From assembly GCA_002400495.2 (NCBI GenBank), contig NVQL02000021.1, positions 1 to 48,983 on the forward strand: DNA of 48,983 nt. Reading direction: 5' to 3'. Position 1 is the first letter of the stretch, and each line of letters starts with the position of its first letter. The stretch is from Alphaproteobacteria bacterium (GTDB lineage Bacteria > Pseudomonadota > Alphaproteobacteria > Rhizobiales > OSC116). Positions 1-8,556 of this stretch are shown here, one piece after another. The notes beneath the pieces are model-generated. The model was given only the letters and a program-made list of their open reading frames with translations, was not told the origin of the DNA and did no database searches. A program made the position numbers and the translations under genes.

Positions 1-82
1 TAATGATAGCGCGGGTTTTTTTATCTCTCCACATCGCTCCTAATGAAGACGGTGCTTTTTCTGAAACATCAGAGACGCTCAT
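1..82 (-). CDS. aapQ: AapQ/BztB-like amino-acid ABC transporter permease, N-terminal fragment (cut by window edge)
   Basis: Only the first 27 codons lie in the window; the frame is open to base 1. The start is ATG at 82-80, with an in-frame alternative at 91-89. The translated start (MSVSDVSEK..., then a W-R-D-K-K-T-R segment) resembles the cytoplasmic N-terminus of general L-amino-acid permeases, which begin with a polar stretch before the first membrane helix. It follows aapJ on the same strand after a 227-base gap that contains a hairpin, as expected for an aapJQMP operon. The assignment rests mainly on position behind aapJ; the fragment is too short to stand alone. Confidence 0.6.
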   Translation of the reverse strand, partial: MSVSDVSEKAPSSLGAMWRDKKTRAII

Positions 83-220
83 GGTTACCATCCAGTTTTA
101 AGGTTTCAAATCCGTCCAGATGAATAATATTTCAAACTTAAATCCGCCTAAATATTATTCATTTGCTCCCTAAATCATCATTCCATCTTAAACGACAACT
201 CGATAATTCAAAACCCAGTT

Positions 221-279
221 AAAAAAAAACGAACCCTCTTCCCTAGTTAAACTAAGGCTTTCATAGAAAAGAGGATTCG
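221..279 (-). terminator. Hairpin plus T-run between aapJ and aapQ (terminator or attenuator)
   Basis: Arms at 230-240 and 269-279 pair over 11 positions with one mismatch. On the minus strand the stem is followed by nine T residues (221-229). It lies 30 bases behind the aapJ stop and upstream of aapQ. In binding-protein operons such a hairpin commonly lets the periplasmic protein be made in excess over the permeases, by partial termination and mRNA protection. That role is inferred here. Confidence 0.75.
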
Positions 280-309
280 CTAATATCATGTTATAATAAC
301 AATCAGTTA

Positions 310-1329
310 CTATTTAATTGGTGGAGCATATTGAATGCCACCATTTGTCCATAGAGCGTTAAGACCACGTTCTAATTTCAATGGAGTTTCAGCACCAACA
401 TTGCGTTCGAATGATTCTGAATAGTTACCAACTTGAGTGATAATATTCATAGCCCAATCTTCGCTCAGACCAAGTTGTCCACCTAGGCCAGCATCAGCTG
501 TACCAAGAAGTTTTTGAACAGCAGGGTTGCTAGCATCTTTACTACGTTCCATAGCATTTGCAGATGTCACACCAAGTTCTTCAGCGTTAAGCATTGCATT
601 ATGTGTCCATTTAACAATGTCGAACCATTGATCATCACCATGACGAACTACAGGGCCAAGAGGCTCTTTAGAAATAATCTCAGGCAAAATCATATGTGCA
701 GATGGATCTTCCAAACCAGAACGTTGTGCAGCAAGTGCAGAAGCATCTGTTGTGTAGATATCGCAACGACCAGCAGAATAAGCGCTACGGCCTTCAGCAG
801 AAGTTTCAACTGGAACTGGCTCATAAGACATGCCGTTCAAGCGGAAATATTCAGAAAGGTTAAGCTCTGTAGTTGTACCAGTTTGGATACAAACTGAAGC
901 ACCATCAAGGTCTAAAGCAGATGCAACACCAAGATCTTTACTTACCATAAAGCCTTGACCATCATAATAGTTCACACCAGCAAAGTTAAGACCGAGGCCA
1001 ACGTCACGAGTAAGTGTCCATGTAGTCACGCGTGATAACACGTCAATTTCGCCAGATTTCAAAACTTCGAAACGAACTTTTGATGACAATGGCACAAATT
1101 CAACTTTATTAGAGTCGCCAAGAACAGCAGCAGCAACAGCACGACATAGATCAACGTCTAGACCCTGCCAGTTACCAGCATCATCTGGAGTGGCAAAACC
1201 AGCAAGACCAGTTGACACACCACATTTCAACACATCAGCAGATTGCACATCTTCTAATGTAGTAGCATAAGCGCCAGATGTAGCAGCAATAGCAGCAATA
1301 CCGACGGCTAGTGGTAATAATTTTTTCAT
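310..1329 (-). CDS. aapJ: General L-amino-acid ABC transporter substrate-binding protein (AapJ/BztA family)
   Basis: 339 residues, normal length for the family. Residues 1-22 are a Sec signal peptide (MKK, hydrophobic core, cleavage after A-Y-A), so the protein is periplasmic. The mature part starts TTLEDVQSADVLKCGVSTG, followed by G-F-A-T-P-D-D-A-G-N-W-Q-G-L-D-V-D-L-C-R-A-V, typical of the AapJ/BztA branch of family-3 solute-binding proteins. It delivers polar and acidic L-amino acids to the AapQMP complex. The start ATG has a TAGGGAA ribosome site about six bases upstream. aapQ begins downstream beyond a terminator-like hairpin. Regulation is not visible; no clear sigma-54 or NtrC site was found. 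Confidence 0.93.
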   Translation of the reverse strand: MKKLLPLAVGIAAIAATSGAYATTLEDVQSADVLKCGVSTGLAGFATPDDAGNWQGLDVDLCRAVAAAVLGDSNKVEFVPLSSKVRFEVLKSGEIDVLSRVTTWTLTRDVGLGLNFAGVNYYDGQGFMVSKDLGVASALDLDGASVCIQTGTTTELNLSEYFRLNGMSYEPVPVETSAEGRSAYSAGRCDIYTTDASALAAQRSGLEDPSAHMILPEIISKEPLGPVVRHGDDQWFDIVKWTHNAMLNAEELGVTSANAMERSKDASNPAVQKLLGTADAGLGGQLGLSEDWAMNIITQVGNYSESFERNVGAETPLKLERGLNALWTNGGIQYAPPIK

Positions 1330-2082
1330 GTTAATTCCCTATTTTTAATTATGCACTTCATCGACTTAACGAGAAATGCTCTCCCCATGCATAATCTGTA
1401 TAAATCATCCCCTTCCTTCAATCGATCATCAATTAAAGCCAAGTTCAGAAACTAGATTTTGCATTCACCCATCAAAAAACTTTACACACCATAAGTCAAG
1501 AAAGAAAACCAGCCATCACATAAAGTTTAACATAAAATCTTGTAAATTCGGCCTTAATTCACCCATATCAATAGGATGTACCACCCTGTAACCCCTGCAA
1601 CCCCTGTGCAGCAGGTTCTTTCGTATTTTATTAAGAGTTATAGAGTTTATTCAGTATATACAGTTAATAAATTAAGTTAATTTTCGCAAATTTCCAAATT
1701 TACATCAATTTAATTTATATAAACTCACTACATATCATTATTTAAAGTGCTTTAAATAAGAATTCATCTCAGTAAATCAGAATAACTACCTTAAATACAA
1801 CTATAAAAAATAGTCTTATTTAGTAATTTATGCACCAACATTACCGAATTATTTGTGACCTATTTACGTCATCGACGCAAGTTATTCACCAAAAGATTAT
1901 TCTTTATTGTACTCTGTTTTGAAATCTATATTATAAAACATGGTTAATAGATACTTGATTCGAAATTATGGCGTGGGGGGACGCTAAATTTTGAACAAAT
2001 GAGGCAATGCTTTGATTTATGTGAAGCAAATCGTTTGTATCTATAATGTTGAAGTTCAAATGCGGTATATGGGGAGTTTTCA
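1330..2082. other. 753-base gene-poor region between divergent aapJ and the cold-shock gene
   Basis: AT-rich stretch with no convincing gene on either strand; a 71-codon open frame at 1376-1591 has no ribosome site and reads as low-complexity. It must carry the aapJ promoter (minus strand) and the promoter of the cold-shock gene (plus strand; TATAAT at 2042-2047 is a fair -10). A small GC-rich island at 1971-1984 forms GCGT-GGGGGG-ACGC, a 4-bp stem with a six-G loop. Confidence 0.6.
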
Positions 2083-2646
2083 GTGCCTATATTAGAAGAA
2101 TATCCATCGTCACAAAGCGCAGAACCTGTAGAGGTTCACGAAGTTTCTGGACGAGTAAAATGGTTTGACCCCGGCAAAGGCTTTGGGTTTTTAATCGCCG
2201 ATGATAATAGTGGCGATATTTTAATTCATGTCAGTTGTTTGCGCAAAGGCGGTTTCGAAACCGCTCATGAAGGCGCACATATTGTATGTGAGGCGGTTAA
2301 AGGCAAACGTGGTTGGCAAGCGCTAACTATTTTAAGTGTCGATCTCAGCACCGCCATCCCACCCAATTCAAAAGAACCGGCAAACACACATTTCAACGTA
2401 AAGCCAAATGGCGATTACGAATTGGCTGTGGTGAAATGGTTTAACCGTAAAAAGGGTTACGGCTTTGTTTGCCGCCCCAATATGGATGAAGATATTTTTG
2501 TTCATATGGAAACCATGCGCCGCTTCGGTTTTTCCGAATTGCGAGCCGGCCAAGAAATTCTAGTGCGATTTGGTGATGGCCCCAAAGGTCTCATGGCTGC
2601 CGAACTTAAACCACTGAGTGAACAAGGCCATTTGAACACACATTAA
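2083..2646 (+). CDS. Tandem cold-shock-domain protein
   Basis: 187 residues with two CspA-type domains, at about 22-85 and 110-180. Each has an RNP1-like motif: [12 protein letters not shown] with ILIHVS in the first, and [12 protein letters not shown] with IFVHME in the second. Such double-CSD proteins are common in alphaproteobacteria and are single-strand nucleic-acid binding chaperones or transcript regulators. The start is GTG with GGGGAG (2071-2076) seven bases upstream; the nearby ATG at 2060 is out of frame. The gene stands alone, followed by a strong terminator. Whether it is cold-, stress- or growth-phase-induced cannot be told from sequence. Confidence 0.9.
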   Translation: MPILEEYPSSQSAEPVEVHEVSGRVKWFDPGKGFGFLIADDNSGDILIHVSCLRKGGFETAHEGAHIVCEAVKGKRGWQALTILSVDLSTAIPPNSKEPANTHFNVKPNGDYELAVVKWFNRKKGYGFVCRPNMDEDIFVHMETMRRFGFSELRAGQEILVRFGDGPKGLMAAELKPLSEQGHLNTH

Positions 2647-2675
2647 TTCAAATACCCTCCCCCAAGTATATAACT

Positions 2676-2705
2676 AAAGCCAAACGTTCGTTTGGCTTTT
2701 TTTTA
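2676..2705 (+). terminator. Rho-independent terminator of the cold-shock gene
   Basis: Perfect 10-bp stem AAAGCCAAAC / GTTTGGCTTT (2676-2685, 2690-2699), loop GTTC, with a run of T through 2704. It abuts the stop codon of the convergent EamA gene at 2703. Confidence 0.93.
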
Positions 2706-3575
2706 TTTTGCCTTTTTAAAATTAACAATGAAATTGCCCAATGCGATGAATAACACCCCAATTATCGCAGTGACTGACCATTGATAATCTTCAAATATAG
2801 TTGATAAAACCAGCGCCACCAATGGTGTTATCACCAATATATAAGCGGCGCGGCTGGCACCCAAACGCTCAATCAAGTTCAAATAGGCAGTAAATCCAAA
2901 TATTGTGGCAATCAGACTTAAAAACATCAATGCTCCCAAATATTGTCCCGTAAAGTCAAAACTAAACTCCAAACCCAATATAAGGCATATGATAAATAAG
3001 ATAATGCTGCCATAAATCACCCCGTAACTGGTCGAGGTTATTGATGTTATGCCATGATGTTTATTACGAACTGTAATCATATTGCCGAGTGAGAAAAAAT
3101 ACACCCCCAAAACAGACAAGCCAACGCCAAATAAAACATCACCGCCCAATTTCACATTTACAATATCCTGCCAAAAAATCAATATCAGGCCCAATAATCC
3201 AAACAAAATACCCCATTTCATGGCAGGCACAGGTTTCTCACGGTAAAAAATATAACCATTCAAGGCATTCCATATAGTCGCAAGCGAAAATATGATGGCA
3301 ATCAAGCCGCTAACAATATAATGGCTGGCATAATAAAAGCAGATAAAATTAAGGCTAAACAGCAACGCCCCATGTAAAGCAAAGTAAATGTGGTCCTTAG
3401 CTTTCACTTTTTGAATCTTGCCCAGCATTTTCATCATTGGAAACATAATAATCGCCGCCAAAGCAAACCGATAAAATACCGAAACAATTGGTGAAATATC
3501 AGATATTTGCCACGCAATCGCCAACCAGGAAGCACCCCAAGTAAATATCATCGCTATATATAAAAAAACTGTCAT
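2703..3575 (-). CDS. EamA-family (DMT superfamily) transporter
   Basis: 290 residues, about ten hydrophobic helices in two EamA repeats (roughly 5-130 and 145-285). The first helix has the family pattern FTWGASWLAIAWQI, and the second repeat ends with G-A-S-R-A-A-Y-I-L-V-I-T-P-L-V-A. These inner-membrane proteins export metabolites or amino acids; the substrate here is unknown. It is transcribed divergently from an AraC-type regulator (136-base gap), a common arrangement in which the regulator controls the exporter. Confidence 0.85.
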   Translation of the reverse strand: MTVFLYIAMIFTWGASWLAIAWQISDISPIVSVFYRFALAAIIMFPMMKMLGKIQKVKAKDHIYFALHGALLFSLNFICFYYASHYIVSGLIAIIFSLATIWNALNGYIFYREKPVPAMKWGILFGLLGLILIFWQDIVNVKLGGDVLFGVGLSVLGVYFFSLGNMITVRNKHHGITSITSTSYGVIYGSIILFIICLILGLEFSFDFTGQYLGALMFLSLIATIFGFTAYLNLIERLGASRAAYILVITPLVALVLSTIFEDYQWSVTAIIGVLFIALGNFIVNFKKAK

Positions 3576-3711
3576 ACAAACTCCATTTACTGACTTTATT
3601 TAACAGCATTAATCGATAAAATCTGCCAACATTTGAATTTTTTGTCACAATCTTGCGGTTTTATGACTAGCATTCATTGATTCTCAACAACATAACAATT
3701 ATTATGCCTTC

Positions 3712-4596
3712 ATGAATTTCGATATGACCAACATACCACCTGCATTGCAAAGCATGTTCAGCGCCTCAAAAGCCAAGCTGTTGAAGGAGAAGAACCTCAA
3801 CAAGCATGTTTCTTTGTCTATGTGGACCAATGAACATGATTATATTGAGTTTCAGAACACCAAGCATCACACATTGTCCCTCTATATAAAGGGTGGTTAT
3901 AATAATTTTCGCTTAGATAAAACCATTAGCAATATATCTGGCGAAAATAAATTATGCCTCATGCCCAAAGATGGAAAATATATTTGGTCAATCGGCAAAC
4001 CATTTCAACTTGGACATTTATATTTCACCGATGAATATCTGAAACAAATCGCCATGCAAACCTTCGATAAAGACCCGCGTGACATTCATCTACAAGAGCT
4101 AACATTCGAAGAAAACCAAACCCTAGCCAGCCTAATGCGTTATGGCATTTTCGAAAATGATTGGAAAAATAATCAGAACCATCATTTCATCGACCATGCA
4201 GTGCAAATGATATTGTTAAAGATTCTACAAAATCACAGCAACAATCGGTTTAAGTTACCAACCGTCAAAGGCGGCCTGTCACATAGAAATCAAACACTGA
4301 TAAAAGATTATATCCATACCTATTTTGCCGAAAACCTACCGCTCAGCCAGTTGGCAGCTTTGGTCGGCTTAAGCGAATATCATTTCGCCCACATGTTTAA
4401 AACCAGCTTCGCCAGCGCCCCACATCAATATATCCAGGCTTTACGAATTAGCAACGCTGCCACACAAATCAAAGCAGGCATCGCCTTAGTCAACGTCGCC
4501 GCCAATTGCGGTTTTTCCAGCCAAAGCCATTTAGGCCGCATTTTCAAACAATATAAAGGTGTCACACCGCATAAATATAAATTAACTCACGCTTAA
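3712..4596 (+). CDS. AraC/XylS-family transcriptional regulator
   Basis: 294 residues. The N-terminal ~180 residues form a ligand-binding/cupin-like part. The C-terminal ~100 residues hold two helix-turn-helix units: LPLSQLAALVGLSEYHFAHM, then IALVNVAANCGFSSQSHLGRIFKQYKGVTPHKYK, the usual AraC signature. It is divergent from the EamA transporter at 2703-3575 and probably regulates it (inference). The start codon used gives MNFDMTN; the second Met at codon 5 is also possible. The 3' end directly abuts the convergent membrane-protein gene. Confidence 0.88.
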   Translation: MNFDMTNIPPALQSMFSASKAKLLKEKNLNKHVSLSMWTNEHDYIEFQNTKHHTLSLYIKGGYNNFRLDKTISNISGENKLCLMPKDGKYIWSIGKPFQLGHLYFTDEYLKQIAMQTFDKDPRDIHLQELTFEENQTLASLMRYGIFENDWKNNQNHHFIDHAVQMILLKILQNHSNNRFKLPTVKGGLSHRNQTLIKDYIHTYFAENLPLSQLAALVGLSEYHFAHMFKTSFASAPHQYIQALRISNAATQIKAGIALVNVAANCGFSSQSHLGRIFKQYKGVTPHKYKLTHA

Positions 4597-5292
4597 TCAA
4601 AGCATATATAACCCAAAGATCAAAACAGCTATGCCGCTTAACTTTGGAAACACCAACTTCAAATGTCGCCACAAGCCCACAGATGCATAGCTTTTATGCT
4701 GATAAATTTGCACAATGCCTGCCATAAAAATAATTTGAAAAAACATAAAATTTGGCTTCAGAGCTTTGGTTGAAACCTCATCAATATAATGCCAAGCAAA
4801 ACCAACAACCACCATCGGCCAAACACAATAAATAAACCGCCTGACACCAATTGTTTTGTTTAGGGGGTTTTCCAAATCATACTTCTGCCAAATCACCTGA
4901 TTTTGTTCTCTTCGGCTAATAAACGCCATAGCAATGCCAAAAAACGCGCCGCTTACCATTTGCGGAATAATCACTTGAATAATATCATCAGCACCGCGCC
5001 AAAACATAAGAATCATCAATATTGCGAAAACATAACCCACATAAAAAGCAAACATCCAAAAATCTAAATTTTTATATGTCGATTTTTCCCATGCAATATA
5101 TGCCGTTTCAATCACATCCGTAAAAATTAATATAGCCGCCGCGGCGTAACAGACCCGCAGCCAAAGATTATGCTCCGCATTATCAAATATATAAGAAGCA
5201 CATATCCATACAAGCATAGCCACCGAAGCCGCTAGCACAAAGCCAGATAATATTGGCCATTCTTGCTTAAAAATTTTAATCATAAAGTTCAC
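4597..5292 (-). CDS. Unknown multi-pass membrane protein
   Basis: 231 residues with about seven hydrophobic stretches (roughly 15-37, 46-66, 79-99, 105-125, 151-168, 183-199, 214-231). I do not recognise the family. The charged loop at about 126-150 is the only sizeable soluble part. It is convergent with the AraC gene: the two stop codons touch. Its promoter must lie in the 130-base gap shared with map. No catalytic motif is visible. Confidence 0.75.
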   Translation of the reverse strand: MNFMIKIFKQEWPILSGFVLAASVAMLVWICASYIFDNAEHNLWLRVCYAAAAILIFTDVIETAYIAWEKSTYKNLDFWMFAFYVGYVFAILMILMFWRGADDIIQVIIPQMVSGAFFGIAMAFISRREQNQVIWQKYDLENPLNKTIGVRRFIYCVWPMVVVGFAWHYIDEVSTKALKPNFMFFQIIFMAGIVQIYQHKSYASVGLWRHLKLVFPKLSGIAVLIFGLYML

Positions 5293-5435
5293 AAATCAAT
5301 AAAAGTATATAGTCACAATAAGCATAAACAGGCATAATCCAATTAATTTCTCTCCAAATCACATATCATCACAAAATTCTTGTTATTTATGCTCGTAGGC
5401 ATTAAATATACTCCCATGGTTAAATGGAAAAAAAT

Positions 5436-6257
5436 ATGACATATATAGATGCGGATGAGGCTCCTCTCACCAATACAGGCCAAATAAAAATTTACGGTGA
5501 AGATGCCTTTGCAGGGATGCGCAAAGCGGGCAAAATTGCCGCGGCTGCTTTGGATATGGTTGCCGAGCATGTAAAAGTCGGCGTCTCCACTGCCGCGCTC
5601 GATAAACTAATCTTCGATTTTGGCATGGATCATGATGCCATTCCCGCCACGCTTAATTATAAGGGCTATACCCATAGCTCCTGCATTTCCATAAATCACG
5701 TCATTTGCCATGGCATTCCGTCGGATAAAACCCTCAAAGAAGGCGACATCCTCAACATCGACATCACTTATATTGTCGATGGTTGGCATGGTGACAACAG
5801 CCGAATGTATGTGGCAGGCGCGCCCAAACGCATTGCCGAGCGGCTAATCAATATCACCTACGAATCTCTCATGCGCGGTATGGCTGCTGTTAAACCAGGT
5901 GCCACCACTGGCGACATCGGCCACGCCATCCAATCCTATGTAGAATCAGAACGCATGTCCGTTGTGCGTGATTTTGTCGGTCATGGCCTTGGCCGGCTGT
6001 TTCATGATGCTCCCAGCATCTTCCATTTTGGCCAACCAGGCGAAGGTGAAACCTTGGCCGAAGGCATGATTTTCACCATTGAGCCAATGGTCAATATTGG
6101 CAAACCACATTCCAAAATTCTGGCCGATGGCTGGACAGCAGTTACCCGAGACCGCAGCTTAAGTGCCCAATATGAACACTCAATTGGCGTCACCAAAGAT
6201 GGCTGTGAAATTTTCACTCTATCCCCCAAAGGTTATGGTTGCTGGCCATACGAGTAA
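5436..6257 (+). CDS. map: Methionine aminopeptidase, type I
   Basis: 273 residues from the preferred start. Removes the initiator methionine from nascent proteins in the cytoplasm. The five dinuclear-metal ligands are present: D109 (NIDIT), D120 (GDNSRM), H183 (VGHGLG), E216 (TIEPMV) and E247 (YEHSIG), plus the catalytic H92 in VICHGIP. The frame extends to an upstream ATG at 5424, but only the ATG at 5436 has a purine-rich GGAAA upstream, and MTYIDA is the expected start for alphaproteobacterial enzymes. It is followed closely by radC on the same strand, as often seen in this group. Confidence 0.93.
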   Translation: MTYIDADEAPLTNTGQIKIYGEDAFAGMRKAGKIAAAALDMVAEHVKVGVSTAALDKLIFDFGMDHDAIPATLNYKGYTHSSCISINHVICHGIPSDKTLKEGDILNIDITYIVDGWHGDNSRMYVAGAPKRIAERLINITYESLMRGMAAVKPGATTGDIGHAIQSYVESERMSVVRDFVGHGLGRLFHDAPSIFHFGQPGEGETLAEGMIFTIEPMVNIGKPHSKILADGWTAVTRDRSLSAQYEHSIGVTKDGCEIFTLSPKGYGCWPYE

Positions 6258-6270
6258 TCAAATAGATAAA

Positions 6271-6954
6271 ATGAGCGATGATAAACCACATTATTTGGGC
6301 CATAGGGACAGGCTCAAAACCAAGTTTAAAACCAAAGGCGCACAGGCTTTGGTCGATTATGAATTGCTCGAGCTCTATCTATTCCGCTCTATCCCACGCC
6401 GCGATACTAAACCCATCGCTAAAGATTTAATTGCCAAATTTGGCAGTTTCGCCGCCGTTGCATCAGCCGAATATAACCGCCTCATCGAAGTAAAAGGCGT
6501 TGGCGATGCTGTGGCCAAAGATATAATGCTCATCAACGCCGCATCCTTACGCATGATGCAGAATGACCTATCCGATAAACCAATTCTTTCAAGCTGGTCA
6601 GCTTTGGTGCAATATTGCCATGCTGCAATGGCCTATAGCAGCATCGAAGAGTTTCGCATCATCTTCCTCAACAAACATAACCGCATCATCGTCGATGAAG
6701 TACATCAGCAAGGCACCATCGATCATACACCCGTCTATCCACGCGAGGTTATAAAACGTGCCTTAGAACTTGCTGCCAGTGCCATTGTTCTGGTGCATAA
6801 CCACCCAAGTGGCGACCCAACGCCCAGCCCGGGCGATGTAAAGATGACCGAGCTAATCATCGAAGCGGGCAAGCCTATCGGCGTTGCGGTGCATGATCAT
6901 CTGATCATCTCTAAAGATGGCCACGCCAGCTTTAAGCAATTGGGTTTGATTTAA
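6271..6954 (+). CDS. radC: RadC-family JAB1/MPN-domain protein
   Basis: 227 residues from ATG 6271. The N-terminal helix-hairpin-helix part (about 25-95; [14 protein letters not shown]) precedes the RadC MPN domain. That domain has the JAMM metal site: E127, H176-N-H178, S186 and D189 in [14 protein letters not shown]. Despite the name, a role in DNA repair is not established for the family. The frame is open back to 6163 inside map, but starting there would need a long overlap; ATG 6235 is a second option with AAAGG too close to it. The gap to map is 13 bases, so co-transcription is likely. Confidence 0.9.
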   Translation: MSDDKPHYLGHRDRLKTKFKTKGAQALVDYELLELYLFRSIPRRDTKPIAKDLIAKFGSFAAVASAEYNRLIEVKGVGDAVAKDIMLINAASLRMMQNDLSDKPILSSWSALVQYCHAAMAYSSIEEFRIIFLNKHNRIIVDEVHQQGTIDHTPVYPREVIKRALELAASAIVLVHNHPSGDPTPSPGDVKMTELIIEAGKPIGVAVHDHLIISKDGHASFKQLGLI

Positions 6955-7113
6955 ACAACACAAAATAAATGTTAAATAAATTAATTCACACAAAATAAAA
7001 GTTTTTATTGCAATTTTACATTATAATTGTTATTAATCACCCAATCATATCGCTGGAGCAGCCATCCAGAACCATATTAAAGAAGCTTAACCGCTTCAAT
7101 AAAGGAGCGGAAA

Positions 7114-8148
7114 ATGCGGTATTTGCCCATTTCCTTAAAAACCGAAAACGCCCAAATAGCCCTCATCGGCAATGGCGAAGCTGCGCTTAATAAGCTACGC
7201 CTCTTGGTTAAAACCTCAGCTCAAATTCAATTATATGCGCCATCTCCAAGCCTAGAATTGGCAACATTTCTCATTCAGCAATCCGATTCTAACATCAATC
7301 ACCTAAGCCATTCCCTCTCCTCAGATAATTTAAGTGATGTGATAGCCGTGTTTTCATGTGCAGATGATGCAGACGAAAACACCCGCATTGCCAATTGGGC
7401 GGCTCAACAAAATATCCCCTTTAACAGCCCTGATCACCCCAGTATTTGCACATTCTTCGTGCCATCAATTGTCGATCGCGCCCCCGTAACCATCGCCATT
7501 TCCACCGAAGGTGCTGCCCCTGTATTGGCCAAACAAATCCGCGCCCATTTAGAGTATTTTTTGCCGCAAAATACCGGTAAATTAGCAAATTTTGCCCACA
7601 GCTTACGCGCCAAAGTGCAAAACAGGTTATCAAACATGAATGAAAAACGCCATTTTTGGGAAAATTTCTTCAATGGCGATATTGCGACTCATTTCCTAGC
7701 AGGCAATGCCCAACAAGCCAACAAATTGGTTGATGACGCATTAGAAAATCCGCAAGAAAATAACGGTAAATTATACATCATTCATGCTGCCGATCCAGAC
7801 ATGCTCAGCATTAAAGCCGCCCGCATCTTACAATTGGCCGATCATATTTATCAACTTGATGGTCTATTAGGCGATATAGAAGATTTCACCAATCTATCGC
7901 GCCGCGATGCCCAATTTACCAAAATCAGCTCCAACCCTAACAAGCCAGAAGATGGCGAGCTCATCATGCAAATTGCCAAACAGGCGCGTTGTGGTAAAAT
8001 GATTGTGGTCATTGGCGATGCCAGCACCCAAAAACGCAAGGCCAAAATCGCCAACCATTTATCAGGTAAAGACATTCAAATCGAACAATTAAACTCTGCA
8101 CTACCAAGCGTAGAGTCGGTAAATCAATTTTCTCAAGCCCAATTTTAA
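7114..8148 (+). CDS. cysG: Siroheme synthase-like protein: CysG dehydrogenase/ferrochelatase part with a shortened methyltransferase-like tail
   Basis: 344 residues; full CysG is about 460. Residues 1-110 form the NAD-binding precorrin-2 dehydrogenase fold (IALIGNGEAALNK in place of the usual GGG). Residues 115-205 are the siroheme-synthase central/dimerisation part (STEGAAPVLAKQIR). From about 218 it resembles the first half of uroporphyrinogen-III methyltransferase (GKLYIIHAADPDMLSIKAAR, ILQLADHIYQLD), but the G-x-G-x-G loop is degraded to HAADPD and the C-terminal half is missing. It probably makes siroheme from precorrin-2 for CysI. The methyltransferase step may need a separate CobA. Start ATG has AAAGGAG six bases upstream. 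First gene of the cys operon. Confidence 0.82.
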   Translation: MRYLPISLKTENAQIALIGNGEAALNKLRLLVKTSAQIQLYAPSPSLELATFLIQQSDSNINHLSHSLSSDNLSDVIAVFSCADDADENTRIANWAAQQNIPFNSPDHPSICTFFVPSIVDRAPVTIAISTEGAAPVLAKQIRAHLEYFLPQNTGKLANFAHSLRAKVQNRLSNMNEKRHFWENFFNGDIATHFLAGNAQQANKLVDDALENPQENNGKLYIIHAADPDMLSIKAARILQLADHIYQLDGLLGDIEDFTNLSRRDAQFTKISSNPNKPEDGELIMQIAKQARCGKMIVVIGDASTQKRKAKIANHLSGKDIQIEQLNSALPSVESVNQFSQAQF

Positions 8149-8168
8149 GGCTAAATAAGGTAAAATAA

Positions 8169-8543
8169 ATGGCGCTAGCGAAACAAATCAAGCCGTTAAA
8201 AAATCCCGTATCCGTCACAGCTAACTTGCTACTCAAGGGCTCAACCGTTTACTTAAAAGCTGATGGCACATGGTCAGATGACATTGCCAACAGCGCCATT
8301 GCGCACGGTCGCGAACAAGAAACCGCGCTTTTGGCCTTGGCCAATATCACCGAAAAAACTCAATATGTGGTCGGCGCTTATTCATTCGATGTTAAAATCA
8401 TCGATGGCAAAGCCACCCCGCTCGGCATGCGCGAGATCATCCGCGCCAAAGGCATCCCCACCATCACTCCAGATGGGTTAACCAGCAAGCCAGAATGGCA
8501 AAACCAATTCACCAAAAGCAATGCAAGTAGCCAAAAAATATAA
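8169..8543 (+). CDS. DUF2849 protein of the sulfite-reductase operon
   Basis: 124 residues, small and soluble. The pattern (VTANLLLKGSTVYLKADGTW; a central IANSAIAHGREQETALLALA; DVKIIDGKATPLGMREIIRAKGIPT) matches DUF2849, a family found almost only between cysG and cysI in alphaproteobacteria. Function is unknown; location suggests a partner in electron transfer or assembly for sulfite reductase. It starts 20 bases behind cysG with an AAGG ribosome site and ends 13 bases before the preferred cysI start. Confidence 0.8.
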   Translation: MALAKQIKPLKNPVSVTANLLLKGSTVYLKADGTWSDDIANSAIAHGREQETALLALANITEKTQYVVGAYSFDVKIIDGKATPLGMREIIRAKGIPTITPDGLTSKPEWQNQFTKSNASSQKI

Positions 8544-8556
8544 GGTGCATCCCCAC

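Noticed and set aside
1376..1591. 71-codon plus-strand ORF
   Set aside because: Low-complexity translation, no Shine-Dalgarno, lies in the upstream region of divergent aapJ.
1590..1612. TGCA-N7-TGCA near 1598-1612 as an NtrC site for aapJ
   Set aside because: Spacing is shorter than the NtrC consensus and no sigma-54 -24/-12 element is found.
6163..6270. N-terminal extension of radC into map
   Set aside because: Would overlap map by 95 bases without a ribosome site; RadC homology begins after ATG 6271.
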